From Procambarus clarkii (taxonomy: Eukaryota > Arthropoda > Malacostraca > Decapoda > Cambaridae), in NCBI RefSeq assembly GCF_040958095.1, contig NC_091198.1, positions 34,438,689 through 34,502,688 of the forward strand: DNA of 64,000 nucleotides. The letters run 5' to 3'. How positions within the stretch are numbered: the first letter of the stretch is position 1; each line of letters starts with the position of its first letter. Below are positions 1 to 11,349 of the stretch, in pieces. The notes under the pieces were generated by a model that saw nothing but the letters and a program-made list of their open reading frames with translations, was not told the DNA's origin and ran no database searches. A program made the position numbers and the translations under genes.

Positions 1-631
1 CAAGGGCGGCCAAGTACCGAGCAGTAAAAGACAAAGCGGATGTAGACTCCAAGGTGACTTGTGGAAGGTGGCCCTAAGCCCCAAGGGCAGTACTTACAGG
101 GCACCTAGGGAAGGAAACCCTAGGTGCATGCAGCCCGAGTACCGTATAATATTACTCCTGGCTCACACATCACCTGTAGTAACAGACCACACCACAAGGC
201 ACAATAACTGGAATTAAAACAGGAGCCAGAGGCATATGACCTGCCAGTATCACATCAGCCAAGAACTGCCGGTTGGATCGCCAGCGTGAGGGTCTGGGGC
301 TCCCCCTTCTCCCTCCCGGGGAAGGGGGGAGTTGCACAGACAGCGGCACAGCAACGTGAGCATGATGTGACATCACGCTCGTTTGCTAATTTTCGTTAGG
401 GGAGTTCTGTCCACTCGTTCGGCTTTCAGTAGCAATATTCTAACCAGAATAGGGGTTTTGGGGCAACTATCTTTCTGGGTGCCAGACCTGGTCGATGGCA
501 CACATAAGCATACTCCCAACCACTCAGGGGTTTCTATAGGCCATGCTCCTCGTGCCTCTCTGAGGGAGCCAGGTTCTGGCTCGTGGTCCCCGGTAGGCAA
601 GAACTCCATGCACTTTGATGCCTAAAGCTAA
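1..631. other. Non-coding stretch, probably ECHS1 intron 2
   Basis: I recognise no gene, exon or named repeat here. Short open frames occur on both strands (for example 383-625), but none shows a domain or codon pattern I trust. If the ECHS1 gene continues leftward on the minus strand from exon 2 at 3,210, this stretch is part of its second intron. No sequence matching the next conserved ECHS1 block was found. Confidence 0.4.
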
Positions 632-914
632 TACAGTGGAACCCCAAGTTACGAGCATCCCTGTTTACGAGTTTTTCAAGTTATGAGCTCGATTTGTTCG
701 GAAAATTTGTATCGAATACGAGCATTGCAATGGGTAATGAGTTTGTTGATACACGTACGGGCCAACCTAGCGCGTGGTGGCACGGCGATAACGCCTCAGT
801 TTACCAGTTCCTCACGCCCAGTGACTATCCCACCTGAATTCTTCACAAGGATTTACAATTTTTTGTCGGATATTTGGCCATTTGACCATAAAAGTTGTTT
901 TAATATATCTCGCA

Positions 915-2734
915 ATGGGTCTCAAGAAAGCCAGTGGTAAGGTTCAAGCCAAGAAATTGCATGTGAGGATGACAATAGAGGAAAAACAAGAGATCATTCG
1001 GAAGCATGAAAATGGTACGCGTGTTGTTGAACTTTGTAGGCAGTACAACAAATCCACATCAATGATATGCACTATACTTGCAAGAAAAAGGACATTATGA
1101 GTGCTAAAGTGGCAAAAGGCGTTATCTTCAGGTTATCTCGAGATGATTTCGGGGCTTTTAGTGTCCCCGCGGCCCGGTCCTCGACCAGGCCTCCACCCCC
1201 AGGAAGCAGCCCGTGACAGCTAACTAACACCCAGGTACCTATTTTACTGCTAGGTAACAGCATATCAACAATCACAAAACAAAGACCACAAATACTTTAG
1301 GATGTGGAAAAGTTGTTATTAATTTGGATACACAACAAGGAGTTAGCAGGTGATAGTGTTTCAGAGGCCATCATTTGTGAGAAGGCCAGGGTATAGCACG
1401 AAGATCTTGTAACCCCTGGAACGAGTGCAGATATGATAGACTTTAAGGCAAGTAGGGGATGGCTTGACAAATTTAAAAAAAGGAGTGGTATTCATAGTGT
1501 TGTGAGGCATGGGGAGGCTGCCAGCTCAGACAAACCAGCAGCTGAAAGATTTATTGAAGAATTTAGAGTATGTAGAGGCTGAGGGATACCTACCGCAACT
1601 AGTTTAATTGTGATGAGACAGGACAGTTCTGGAAAAGATTGCCTAAGAAGAAATACATTACCAAGGAGGAAAAATCATTGCCCAGACACAAGCCTATGAA
1701 AGATAGGTTTACGCTTGTGCTGTGTGGAAATGCGAGTGGCGATTTGAAAATTAAACCCCTGCTTGTGTATCATTCTGAAAATCCAAGGGTTTTCAAAAAG
1801 TATGGTGTACAGAAAAACCAAATGTGTGTGATGTGGAGGGCTAATAATAAGTCATGGGTGACTAGGATTATTTTTTACGGAGTGGGTGAATGATGTGGTC
1901 TGTCCTGCCATACAAAAATATCTGCAAGAGAAAAATTTGCCACTCAAGGCCCTGCTTCTCCTCGACAATGCTCCTGCTAGTCCTCCAGGCTTGGAAGATG
2001 CATTGTTGAACAGATACAGTAATTTTCTCACAGTAAAGTTCCTTCCTCTTAATACCACTCCCGTATTTAAGCCTATGGACCAGAAAATCATAGTGAATTT
2101 TAAGAAACTTTATGAAAGGGCACTTTTCTGGAAATGTTTTGAAGTAACTGAAGCCACAAACCTCACCCTCAAAGAGTTCTGGAAACACCATTTTAACATT
2201 TGTAGTGCTTTAAAACTTGTTGACAAAGCCTGGCAAGAAGTGACTCAAAGAACCCTGATCTCTGGCAGGAGAAATTTGTGGCCTAAATGTGTGCCAGAAC
2301 TAGACTTTGAGGGGTTTGAGCCTGTAAATGAAGTGCCCACTGTTGAGGAAATTGTTACTCTGGGCCGGAAAATGGGCTTGGAATTGGATGGTGCTGATGT
2401 GGAGGAGTTGGTGGAAGAACACAACGAAGAACTGACCACCAAAGAATTCCAAGCCCTTTAAAAGGAGCAGCAACAAGAGGCAGCTGAGGATATTTCTCCA
2501 GTGGAGGAGGATGAGGCAGAAGAGGATGTCCCTTTTGCAACCATTAGAAATGGGTGTCAGATGTGGGAAGAAATGCAAACTTTTATTGAAACGACTCACT
2601 CAAAGAAAGCTGTAGTAAGCCGTTGCATTAATCTTTTCAATGACAACGTGATGCCGCACTACAGACAAATGTTGCGAAGAAGGGAAAAACAATCTTCAAT
2701 GGATCGTTTCGTTGTGAGAAAAATCAAGCAGTGA
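915..2734 (+). pseudogene. Tigger-like transposase, broken
   Basis: Remains of a cut-and-paste transposase. The ATG at 915 opens an N-terminal CENP-B/psq-type helix-turn-helix (MTIEEKQEIIRKHENG, then Q-Y-N-K-S-T-S-M-I). The catalytic domain shows the first aspartate in NCDETGQFWK (codon 1,612-1,614), the second in LLLDNAP (1,964-1,966) and the third in KPMDQ (2,078-2,080), a DDD triad with 37 residues between the last two. The frame is lost at the SINE insertion near 1,120, shifts again near 1,886, and has an in-frame TAA at 2,459. Beyond it the same frame runs to TGA at 2,734 (acidic region, then HSKKAVVSRC). It cannot give a full protein as it stands. Confidence 0.82.
1120..1258 (-). repeat. 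tRNA-derived SINE, 5'-truncated
   Basis: The reverse complement matches the 3' two-thirds of the SINE at 6,012-6,262: 'ctgttacctagcag', 'aggtacctgggtgtta', 'gtcgaggaccgggccgc' and 'ccccgaaatcatctcgagat'. The tRNA-like head is missing. It sits inside the Tigger transposase, so it inserted after the Tigger element. Confidence 0.8.
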
Positions 2735-3209
2735 GCCACAACCAGGACCTAGTGGTAGGCAGGCAAAACATGCCAGAGAGTGCACTCCAGAAAAATCTTC
2801 ACTGCCTGATGTTATAATGGAAGGGGACTCCCCCTTCCAAACAGTAACACCTCTCCTCCCCATCTTCCATATGCCAACAGCAGTCATCAGCAAGGGTAAG
2901 TAATAACTTGAACATACTTTTGTAGTGTAGATTTTGATGAATTGGGTATAAAATTTAGTTTGAAGTGAGGTTTTTGGGAAGTCAGGAACAGATTAATTCA
3001 TTTTCCATTATTTCTTATGGGGAAATTAGCTTCGGTTTACAAGTTTTCGGGTTACGAGCTGTCTCCAGGAATGGATTAAACTCTTAAACCGAAGTACCCT
3101 GTAGTTACATATCAGCCTGAATAGCTCCGGGGAGCCCTGTCGGCTCCCCCCAACCCCCAGAAAAACAGTAACTGCCTACATTGCTAATGCATGCGACAAT
3201 ACAACTAAC

Positions 3210-3410
3210 CTGCAGCAAAGGCTTTTTCACTGCCAGTAAGAATAACGGCAGCAATACTGGGGTCACTTTCCAGATCTGTCAATGCCTGCTGGACTTCATT
3301 CATAAGCGGCGCACACAGAGCATTCAAGGCTTTCGGACGATTCAGTATAATCAAGCCAACACATCCAGCCTCTCCTTTCTTCTCAACCAGGATGTGTTCA
3401 TACACAGGAG
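3210..3410 (-). CDS. ECHS1: Enoyl-CoA hydratase, mitochondrial: exon 2
   Basis: A 201-bp exon of short-chain enoyl-CoA hydratase, the matrix enzyme that hydrates trans-2-enoyl-CoA in fatty acid and branched-chain amino acid breakdown. The translation contains [26 protein letters not shown] and [15 protein letters not shown], the first crotonase-fold block ending just before the ADIKEM-type oxyanion-hole segment. Splice signals fit: a pyrimidine-rich tract ending CAG just upstream (plus 3,411-3,413) and donor GTTAGT (plus 3,204-3,209). It enters with two bases of a split codon and leaves after the first base of the next (phase 1 at both ends), matching the phase of the exon 1 candidate at 11,350. 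Downstream exons are not visible to the left, so intron 2 is at least 3.2 kb. Confidence 0.9.
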
Positions 3411-3469
3411 CTGCCAAGGAAACAACACACCTAAGAATTATACTTGGAGAAAATATTATGTACAGTAAA

Positions 3470-3880
3470 AAATTAAAATAATAATATTTTATTTATATAC
3501 CACTCGCCCAGCAAATGTGATATGTTGGGTGAGTTGGTAGCACAAAACAGTGTGACTTAGAAGCACAAGGTGGGATACTATAGAGATGAAATTAGGTACT
3601 TTGTAGTTCTACTTTTGAATAAAGTATAGCTTGGACAATTGTTTAATTCATTAGGGAGTATGTTCGATATATTGGCCCATTTATTTGCGCAACGTGTTTA
3701 CATAGATTTGGTCTGACTCTGGGAATATCGCAGATATTTATTTCTGGTATGATACTAATGGGATCTATTACATCTATCAAGGCTAAGTTTCAAAATTGGA
3801 TTAGAACTTAGGAATAAGGCTTTGAAAGTGTAAATAGCACAAGAGAATGTATTAGGTGTATGGTCATCATGTTTAGGGAT
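3470..3880 (-). repeat. 3B-like LINE fragment, C-terminal end
   Basis: Read on the minus strand this resembles the C-terminal coding end and 3' UTR of the 3B element at 10,188-11,125; shared plus-strand strings include 'gatgaaattaggtactt', 'gatatttatttctgg' and 'cacaagagaatgt'. It is well diverged and contains no open frame. It lies in ECHS1 intron 1. Confidence 0.55.
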
Positions 3881-4384
3881 TAACCCCTAAACTGTGCAAA
3901 AACTGCATATGAAGTTTTGAGAAACTGACGCAAAAGTGCACATTACTGCATATGCAGTTTTGGAGTACAGTACTACGCAAGATTTAAACGGCTCGCGAAT
4001 ACACAGGGTTCACATCACCTTCCTCAGAGCTCTTGTAAACAGACAACATTTAAAAAAAAAAAATCGTGGGCAACATTCCCAGGTGTGAGGGGCCTCAGTA
4101 CTGAATGAGCCACCAAGGCTCATGCACACAACATGAGCTCAAAGCACTGCTGTTAAGCTTGTGACCACAGCATTGCCTAAAAGTGCCAAAAATATATGAA
4201 ACTGGTATTACTTAGTGATGATGATATTACAGAAGACCCTTGACTGTGATATAAATGACCAGGATTCTGATAATAGCAGGATTGTTGTGATAATTTATGC
4301 TGTGCTGTGGGAGGAGTAATGTTGAGCGGGAGGGCTATAGCGTAGTCTGCCGAATCTGTGTGGCTACCTGTTGCTGTCAGCACT
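3881..4384. other. Unannotated intronic stretch
   Basis: No gene or family recognised. It contains a short palindromic string 'aactgcatatgcagtt'-like around 3,900-3,960 and an A-run at 4,051-4,061. It is presumably ECHS1 intron 1. Confidence 0.4.
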
Positions 4385-5060
4385 TACTATACCAGCTTAG
4401 TGGTTCGCTATGGTGAGCAAAACATGCAGATACTTATATATAACGTCTGTATATAGTGAATAAAAGCAAAAACAGTATGGGGGAGGAGAATGTCAGCGAA
4501 TCAGGTGAGGTGAGGGAGGGAGTGGCAGCCAGGGGCCGCCACTCCCTGGCTGGCTGGTGTGCCGGCCACTCCTTGCTGCTTTTTGATTCAGCATACCAAC
4601 TTAGTGGTTCGTTATGGTGAACATAAATGTAGATACTTATATATTACGTGTATATATATAATGTAATAACAGCAAAAGAAGTGTTGGGAGAAGCCATTTT
4701 GGTGAGGGAGGTGACATCTTCCTGACTTGTCATGCTGTGTAAGGGTGGCAACTATGCTCTTTGTTCACTATGCCAGCTTAGATGAACAGTTATGGTGAAC
4801 AAAACATGTAGATACTTATATATAACATCTGTATGTAGTGAATAAAAGCAAAAACAGTATAGTGGGAGCAGGATGTTGGCAAGTGAGGAGTTTTTGAGGG
4901 AGGGAGTGGTAGCGAGTGGCTGGCTGGCTGGTGTGTGGTGGCCACTCCTCGTTGCTTTTTGACTCACAATATCAACTTGGTGGTTTATGTTGAACAAAAC
5001 ATGCAGATATTTATATATAACCTGTGTATTTAGTGTAGTAACTGCAAAAGTATTTGTTTA
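4385..5060. repeat. Tandem repeat, about 180-205 bp unit, 3.3 copies
   Basis: Four unit starts share 'ccagcttagtggttcgctatggtg'-like sequence (quoted here in part: 'cagcttagtggttcg'), followed by 'aaaacatgcagatactta' and 'tatataac'. They begin near 4,390, 4,592, 4,770 and 4,968. Units also share 'gtgaataaaagcaaaaacag' and a 'ggagggagtggcag' segment. Copies are diverged and of unequal length. No coding potential is seen. Confidence 0.75.
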
Positions 5061-5480
5061 TTGTTTTATAAACATAATAATTGAATCAATAATACGCACA
5101 GCATAATTTTGAGTACAGCGATGATTCACACTTTTTATTACGTATATAAATATATCACACTACACACTATTGAATAATATTACTGCAAAAACCTAAGAAA
5201 AAATCAAAGACATTGAAATAATTAAGTAATAATATCTTTGTGGCAACTCCCGCCTGACAGCTGTAGCAGAGCAGACTGCCTCCGACGCTTGCTCGGTCAA
5301 CGCCGCCTCTTTTTTTTGCCAGACTTCCCACCCTATTGCGGCCAAAATATGCTACTTACGAGTTTTATATTATTTTTCCTGTGATCAGGGAACACAAATG
5401 AACACTTTTATAAGACAAAATCTTTTTTTTTTTATGCGCCTGTGAGTGTCAAAGCCCAAATAGCCTAGAGCAGCTTAGGG
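5061..5480. other. AT-rich intronic stretch
   Basis: AT-rich with poly-T and poly-A runs, for example 5,422-5,434. Nothing recognised; presumably ECHS1 intron 1. Confidence 0.35.
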
Positions 5481-5725
5481 GGTTAAGGATATCAGGAAAA
5501 GTATAACACTCTAGAGATTTGTTGAATATCAGGGCTATGAGTGGTACAAGAGCAGGGGCAGCACTCTCATATATCATAGATTTTATTTCATTAATGTTCC
5601 CAGCTTTGGTTTTAAATGATTGAATTAAGGATATAATGTCTGTCGGGCTGACAGGTAAAAGGAGTAGAGAGTTAGGATAGCTGCCGGCGAGATATGTAGT
5701 AACATGTGTCTGGGACTCTGGGATT
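5481..5725 (-). repeat. 3A/3B-like LINE reverse transcriptase fragment
   Basis: On the minus strand this reads as the stretch just before the RT fingers of the 3A element ('GSYPNSLLLLPVSPTDI...' like the TGNYPQSLYLKPINSTDV block at 15,975 onward, then an 'IFNKSLE' equivalent). Diverged and without a usable frame. Confidence 0.5.
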
Positions 5726-6011
5726 TTTCTGTTTTTTAGACCCTAGTTTTTTTATCCTAGATCAAAATGCAAGATTTTGTTTATAACCCTTTTGAAGTAT
5801 TAGTGGCTTTAGGCATTATACTTTTGTCCTACCCCATGAATAATAAAATCTTCTGGTATCCAATGTAGAGTATGTACTTTCTGCTTGAATAAAAATTATT
5901 ATTATTAAAAAAAATTATTTTGTAATTGCCTTTTTTTCCTACAACCAGCCCTCTTATGCAAACAAGTATAGCCCAGAACTAAACCTCTTATCTAGTATCT
6001 ATGACAATCAT

Positions 6012-6262
6012 AGGGAGCCGGTCGGCCGAGCGGACAGCACGCTGGACTTGTGATCCTGTGGTCCTGGGTTCGATCCCAGGCGCCGGTGAGAAACAATGGG
6101 CAGAGTTTCTTTCATCCTATGTCCCTGTTACCTAGCAGTAAAATAGGTACCTGGGTGTTAGTCAGCTGTCACGGGCTGCTTCCTGGGGGTGGAGGCCTGG
6201 TCGAGGACCGGGCCGCAGGGACACTAAAAAGCCCCGAAATCATCTCAAGATAACCTCAAGAT
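6012..6262 (+). repeat. tRNA-derived SINE, full length
   Basis: The head is tRNA-like: an A-box region 'ggtcggccgagcgg' near 6,020 and a B box GGTTCGATCCC (6,067-6,077), resembling a Ser/Leu-type tRNA. The body holds 'ctgttacctagcagtaaa', and the tail 'gtcgaggaccgggccgc', 'cccgaaatcatctcaagat'. It is flanked by 'atcat' on both sides, and the 3A sequence resumes after it. Other copies are at 1,120-1,258 (minus) and 54,870-55,132 (plus). It is a transposon, not a working tRNA gene. Confidence 0.85.
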
Positions 6263-7656
6263 CATCACTTTAATGATCAAAATTGCAGATATTTTACAGC
6301 ACATGATATAAACAATGTATTAACACAAAATCACAATATGTCTGTAATTAACTTGAATGTAAGATCTCTAAGCAAACACTTTGATGATGATAGTACCTTG
6401 ATTCAAACTGTTGACAACAAATTCTCTTTTGATATACTTATTGAAACCCTGGTTAAAAGAGGATACTACTCAGCTCTTTAACATGCCAAACTACTCAGCA
6501 ATTCAAAACTGTCGACCAATTCAGAGAGGTGGTGGTACTGCTCTTTACTACCACCAAGAACTGACATGCTTAAAAGTAATTAGAACTAGAGACTCCTGTG
6601 GGGAGTATATCTTTGCAAGTTTCAGAGTCAAGGGTGCTGAGTCTGTCCTGACTGTGGGAGCAGTCTACAGAATTCCTAACACTGATGTGTCCAAATTCAA
6701 CTCTACCCTTAGAAATCTAATACTAGATAACAGACTGAACAAAATCCACCTAATTATTGCAGGGGATTTTAATATTGACCTCTGCGAGCCTGAAAACCCT
6801 CCTGCTGCTAGTTTCCTCAACTGAATGAATTCCTGCTTCCTCATACCCTTCATCACTAGACCTACTAGAATCACTTATAGTACTGCCTCTGCTCTTGACC
6901 ACATCTGGACTAACATAACCTCTTCACTCACTTCAGGGATAATCATTGATAGGACCACAGATCATTGCCCCTCATTTCTCCTAACCAACATTAATAAACC
7001 ACCTCTAGATACAAGGAAAATAAGCTTTAAGCTGCACGATGAAACTTCTATAAGCAACTTTATTGCTGCTGCTGATGCTAATATCAACTGGGAAGCTGAA
7101 TTAGGTGACATAGTGAACATCAACCTAGCAGTGTAAACATTTCTTCAGAAAACTCTAAACCTTTATAACTTTCACTGTCCAATCTTAACGAAACAAGTTA
7201 CAAATAAAAGGTTAAACACTCCATGGCTTACAAAGGGTATACTTAAATCTATTAATAAAAACCATGACCTTGAAAAGAAGTATAGGTTAGGAGTCTTCTC
7301 CAAAGAATTTTCAAAGATTTACTCATCCATGCTGTCTAAAATAATTAGAAGAGCCAAAGTAAAATACTACAAAAATAAATTTACCCGCATTAAGGGCAAC
7401 ATTAAGAAAACATGGAGCACTATCTCCCAAATATTAAGTTCAAAAAAGATTTTGAATAAAAAACAAATTCTCCTATCCAATGACGATGGTGTGCTTTCGG
7501 CCTCAGGCACTGCTATTGAATTCAATAGGTTCTTTTCATCCATTGGTACATCCCTTGCTCACGATATTCCATCCTCACTCACTAATATTAAAAGACTACC
7601 TTACAGGTAACTATCCAGAGTCTCTGTACCTAGCTCCCGCTACTTCCTCTGATGTT

Positions 7657-7932
7657 AATTTTATTTATTTATTTATATACAAAAAGGTACATTGGGTTTG
7701 TGAGTATACATAGTATAGTATTTACAATCTTGTAAAGCCACTAGTATGCACAGCGTTTCGGGCAGGTCCTTAATCTAACAGATAATTTTAAGTAGGTAAA
7801 TTCTAGCAGAATTAATAAAATGATAACAGATACATTGCAAGAAAAAAATGAGATGAGAGAGATTAGTAAGTACTGTATATTAAAGCACATTGGTATATTA
7901 AAGCTCTGATTGATTACATTGATAGCTTGATT
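7657..7932 (-). repeat. 3B LINE 3' tail insertion
   Basis: Starts with (TTTA)n, then 'ggtacattgggtttgtgag', 'taaagccactag' and 'cagcgtttcgggcaggtcc', the reverse complement of the 3B 3' UTR. It splits the 3A coding sequence and is flanked by TTAAT on both sides, so it is a severely 5'-truncated insertion. Confidence 0.75.
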
Positions 7933-8275
7933 GGTATTAATGAGGTAATCCTTTCCCTTAAAATTAAGTCAAGCACCCTTAATGAGATACCATCTCTAAT
8001 TTACAAAAAAAGCCTCCAGATTTCTAGCTCCTGCCATTGCATTGCTCTTCAACAAATCACTTGAACTCCAAACCTTTCCGGATAATATTCTGAAAAAAGC
8101 GAGAGTAAACCCAGTCCACAAATGTGGTGATCTCACTGATGTCAACAATCACAGACCTATCTCAATTCTGCCAACCTTGTCAAAAATATTTGAAACGCTA
8201 ATCTACAAGCAGCTTTACTCATATCTAGCCAAACACAATATACTTAGCACTTGTCAATATGGTTTCAGACCCAAT

Positions 8276-8806
8276 ATTTATTTATTTATTTATTTATATA
8301 CAAGAAGGTACATTGGGTTTGTGAGAATACATAGCATAGTATTTACAGTCTTGTAAAGCCACTAGTACGTGCAGCGTTTCGGGCAGGTCCTTAATCTAAT
8401 AGATAATTTTAAGTAGGTAAATTCTAGCAGGATTAATAAAATGGTAACAAATACATTGCAAGAAAAAAAATGAGATAAGAGATATTAGTAAGTATATTAA
8501 AGCACATTGGTATATTAAAGCTCTGATTGATTACATTGACAGCTTGATTGGTAATTTAAACAAGATTAATAGACACCATACAGCAAATTGACAGCACATA
8601 TAAGAAGACAGCAATGATCACAATGGTAAGGATGTTTGGATTGGGTACATAAAGATTGGGAGATTGGGTAGCAATAGATACAGTGCAATTTTAAAGCAAA
8701 AGAAAAAAAAACTATGAAGATGAAATTAGGTACTTTTTAGTATTGTTTTTGAATGATGCAAAAGTTGGACAGCTTTTCAATTCAGTAGGGAGTGAGTTCC
8801 ATAAAA
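8276..8806 (-). repeat. 3B LINE 3' tail insertion, longer
   Basis: The same 3B 3' UTR as at 7,657 in the same orientation, extending further toward the coding end ('aattaggtactttttag', 'agggagtgagttccata'). It interrupts the 3A RT between 'tttcagaccca' and 'aaaagcactaacgatgc'. Confidence 0.75.
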
Positions 8807-10187
8807 GCACTAACGATGCACTTATTAGTATGATTAACTTGATACATACAGCTCTTGATAAATATGAGTTCCCTGTTGGATTATTTGTGGACCTACGTAA
8901 GGCTTTTGACACTGTCAACCACCAAAACCTTCATCTTAAATTACATCATTATGGAGTCAGAGGTCACTCCCTGCAATACCTTCAGTCTTACCTTACTGAC
9001 AGGCTCCAGTATGTTTGTGAATAATTCCATTTCTCCTACACTACCCATAAACATTGGTGTTCCACAGGGAAGCATATTTGGCCCTCTTTCTCATCTACAT
9101 TAATGACCTTCCAAATGCCTCTCAACACCTCAAACTAATCTTATTTGCTGATGACACAACTTTCATCTTCTCTAGTCCTGTCCCGCTTGCTCTAAATGTC
9201 ACTGTGAACACTGAACTAAATAATGTCCATCTTTGGCTAACTGCTAACAAACTCACCCTTAACATTGACAAAACTTTCTATATTTTGTTTGGTAATAAAT
9301 CCTCTAATAAAATTAAATCTAAGAATAAACAATATACAAATCAGTAGTAAAGTCGATGGTAAATTCCTTGGTGTCCTCATCGATAACAAACAATTTCCAG
9401 GGACATATTCTAAATATAGCAAAAAAAAAGTTTCTATAAAACTGTTGGCATTCTTTCTAAGATAAGATACTGTATTATGTACCTCGCCCTGCCCTGGTGA
9501 CACACTATTACTCTCTCATCCATCCTTATCTCAACTATGGTATTTGTGCTTGGGGTTCTACTACCCAAAATCATTTACGTCCTCTAATTACTCAACACAA
9601 AGCTGCTACTAGAACAATATCTAACTCTGCCCCCAGACAGCACTCGGTACCCTTACTCAAATCTCTGAATGTTAGATATTAAGTCACTGCACATACTCTC
9701 ATGTGTACTCTATATATTTAAAACTCTGAATTGTAATGTCAATCCTGACCTTAAAAGCTTCTTAGAAAGTTGTAACAGAACTCATGGGCACCATACCAGA
9801 AACAAATACCTATTTGATATTCCATGAGTACAACTTAAACTAGAAATGCTCTACAAATCAAGGGACCCAGAATGTGGAATGACCTTCCCAATCATGTTAA
9901 AGACTGTACCTCTCTCAACCAGTTTAAGATGAAAACTAAGTACTACCTATTTAACTCCATGTAACCTACCTTACCCCTAAATGTCAACCCATGTCTTACT
10001 ATTTTCAAACAATGCTGTTTGTTGACCAACTTGTATATTGGCTATTTTCTACCATGTTCCCCACCCCCTTTTTTGTCTTTTATTTTATTTATTTTTAACG
10101 CAATTTATACTTAAAGCTCAATTACTATTAAGTTTTAGTCTAAGTGTTTTTCCCCACCTCACCTTGCCCGAAATGCTATGCGTACAA

Positions 10188-11125
10188 GTTTTATTTATTT
10201 ATTTATATATATACAAGAAGGTACATTGGGATTGTGAGGATACATAGCATAGCAATTACATTCTTGTAAAGCCACTAGTACGCACAGCATTTCGGGCAGG
10301 TCCTTAATCTAAAAAAATTTTAAGTAGGTAAATAATAGCAAAATTTATAAAAATGATAACAGTTACATAGCAAGAAAAAAAAATAAAAGATAGGAGAAAA
10401 ATTGTAGGTATATTAAGCACATAGGTAGCTCAGATTGAGTGCAATGACAGCTTGAATGGTAGTTTAACAAAATTTAGCAGGTACAATACAGCATATGGCT
10501 AGCACATAAAAGAAGACAGCAACGAACACAATGATAAAGTTGTTTGGGATAAGTACATAAAGATTGCGAGATTGGGTAACACTAAATACAGAGCAAATTT
10601 AAAGCTCAGTGTAGGAAACTATAAAGATGAAATTAGGTACTTTTTAGTTTTGTTTTTAAATGAGGCAAAAGTTTGACAGCTTTTAAATTCACTAGGGAGT
10701 GAGTTCCATAGACTAGGTCCCTTAATTTGCATAGTGTTTACACAGATTAAGTTTGACCCTGGGGATATCAAAGAGATATTTATTTCTGGTGTGGTGATAA
10801 TGGATCCTATTACATCTGTCCAAGAAGAGTTTCAGAGCAGGATTTGCATTTAAGAACAGGGTTTTGTAAATGTAATTGACACAAGAGAATTTGTGGAGTG
10901 AGATTATGTTTAGCAAGTTTAGGAATTTAAACAAGGGGCTGAGTGTTGTCTGAAAGCAGTTTGTTATTATTCTGATAGCAGATTTTTGCTGGATGATGGA
11001 CTTGAGGTGGTTTGCAGTGGTAGATCCCCATGCACAGATACCATAATTATGATAGGGATATATTAGTGCATAATATAGTGAGAGGAGAGCAGAGTTAGGA
11101 ACATACCTTATTTTCAAGTGGTTTT
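10188..11125 (-). mobile_element. 3B non-LTR retrotransposon, 5'-truncated 3' end
   Basis: The (TTTA)n tail lies at the left and the 3' UTR, with 'gcatttcgggcaggtcc', follows. A C-terminal reading frame (10,722-11,117, minus) contains YYALIYPYHNYGICAWGSTT and HHTRNKYLFDIPRVKLNLC, equivalent to the C-terminal domain of 3A but clearly a different subfamily. It lies inside the 3A 3' UTR, which resumes at 11,126 with 'ggatgtactagctctatc'. Confidence 0.8.
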
Positions 11126-11197
11126 AGGTATTGGATGTACTAGCTCTATCTATAAATCAATGTTTGTAACTCTGCATCTATGTATGTACGTTTCCTA

Positions 11198-11199
<2 letters not shown>

Positions 11200-11246
<47 letters not shown>
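11200..11246. repeat. (AAT)n(ATT)n microsatellite
   Basis: A run of TAA triplets turns directly into a run of TTA triplets, giving a self-complementary microsatellite at the tail of the 3A element. It lies about 100 bp inside the intron from the ECHS1 exon 1 donor. Confidence 0.85.
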
Positions 11247-11349
11247 TTGAGATGTGTGGGTGTGGTACTGGGAGTGCAGCAGCGCCTCCCAGCCGGCGGT
11301 CATGCTGATAACTCATTACTCGCCTCCACACTATTAATTCTTAGCTAAC

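Larger units (their letters stand above)
634..3101 (+). mobile_element. Tigger/pogo-like DNA transposon, defective
   Basis: The ends are imperfect inverted repeats: the left starts CAGTGGAACCCCAAGTTACG, and the right, read on the minus strand, starts CAGGGTACTTCGGTTTAAGA. Both are flanked by TA (632-633 and 3,102-3,103), the target duplication of the Tc1/mariner superfamily. Subterminal 'ttacgag' motifs occur on both sides, as in Tigger elements. The interior carries a decayed transposase and a SINE fragment at 1,120-1,258. It lies in what would be ECHS1 intron 2. Assignment to Tigger rests on the ends plus the DNA-binding and DDD motifs of the transposase. Confidence 0.85.
5930..10187 (+). 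mobile_element. 3A non-LTR retrotransposon, decayed, interrupted four times
   Basis: A copy of the family seen intact at 14,110-17,815. Endonuclease pieces (GDFNIDLCEPEN near 6,760; DHIWTNITSSLTSG near 6,900), the RT linker (6,990-7,610), RT fingers (8,040-8,270), palm (FVDLRKAFDTVNHQ at 8,885; FADDTTF at 9,148) and C-terminal region (9,500-9,960) can be followed, with many frameshifts and stops. Insertions are the SINE at 6,012-6,262, 3B tails at 7,657-7,932 and 8,276-8,806, and a 3B 3' end at 10,188-11,125. Its own 3' UTR resumes at 11,126-11,200. It fills most of ECHS1 intron 1, opposite in sense to the gene. Confidence 0.85.

Noticed and set aside
383-625. An 80-residue plus-strand frame (GVLGQLSFWVPDLVDG...)
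   Set aside because: No domain, start context or splice signals that I trust, and it overlaps an open frame on the other strand. Left unannotated.
6012-6100. A functional tRNA gene
   Set aside because: The tRNA-like head continues into a SINE body and tail with two further copies in the window, and target repeats flank it.
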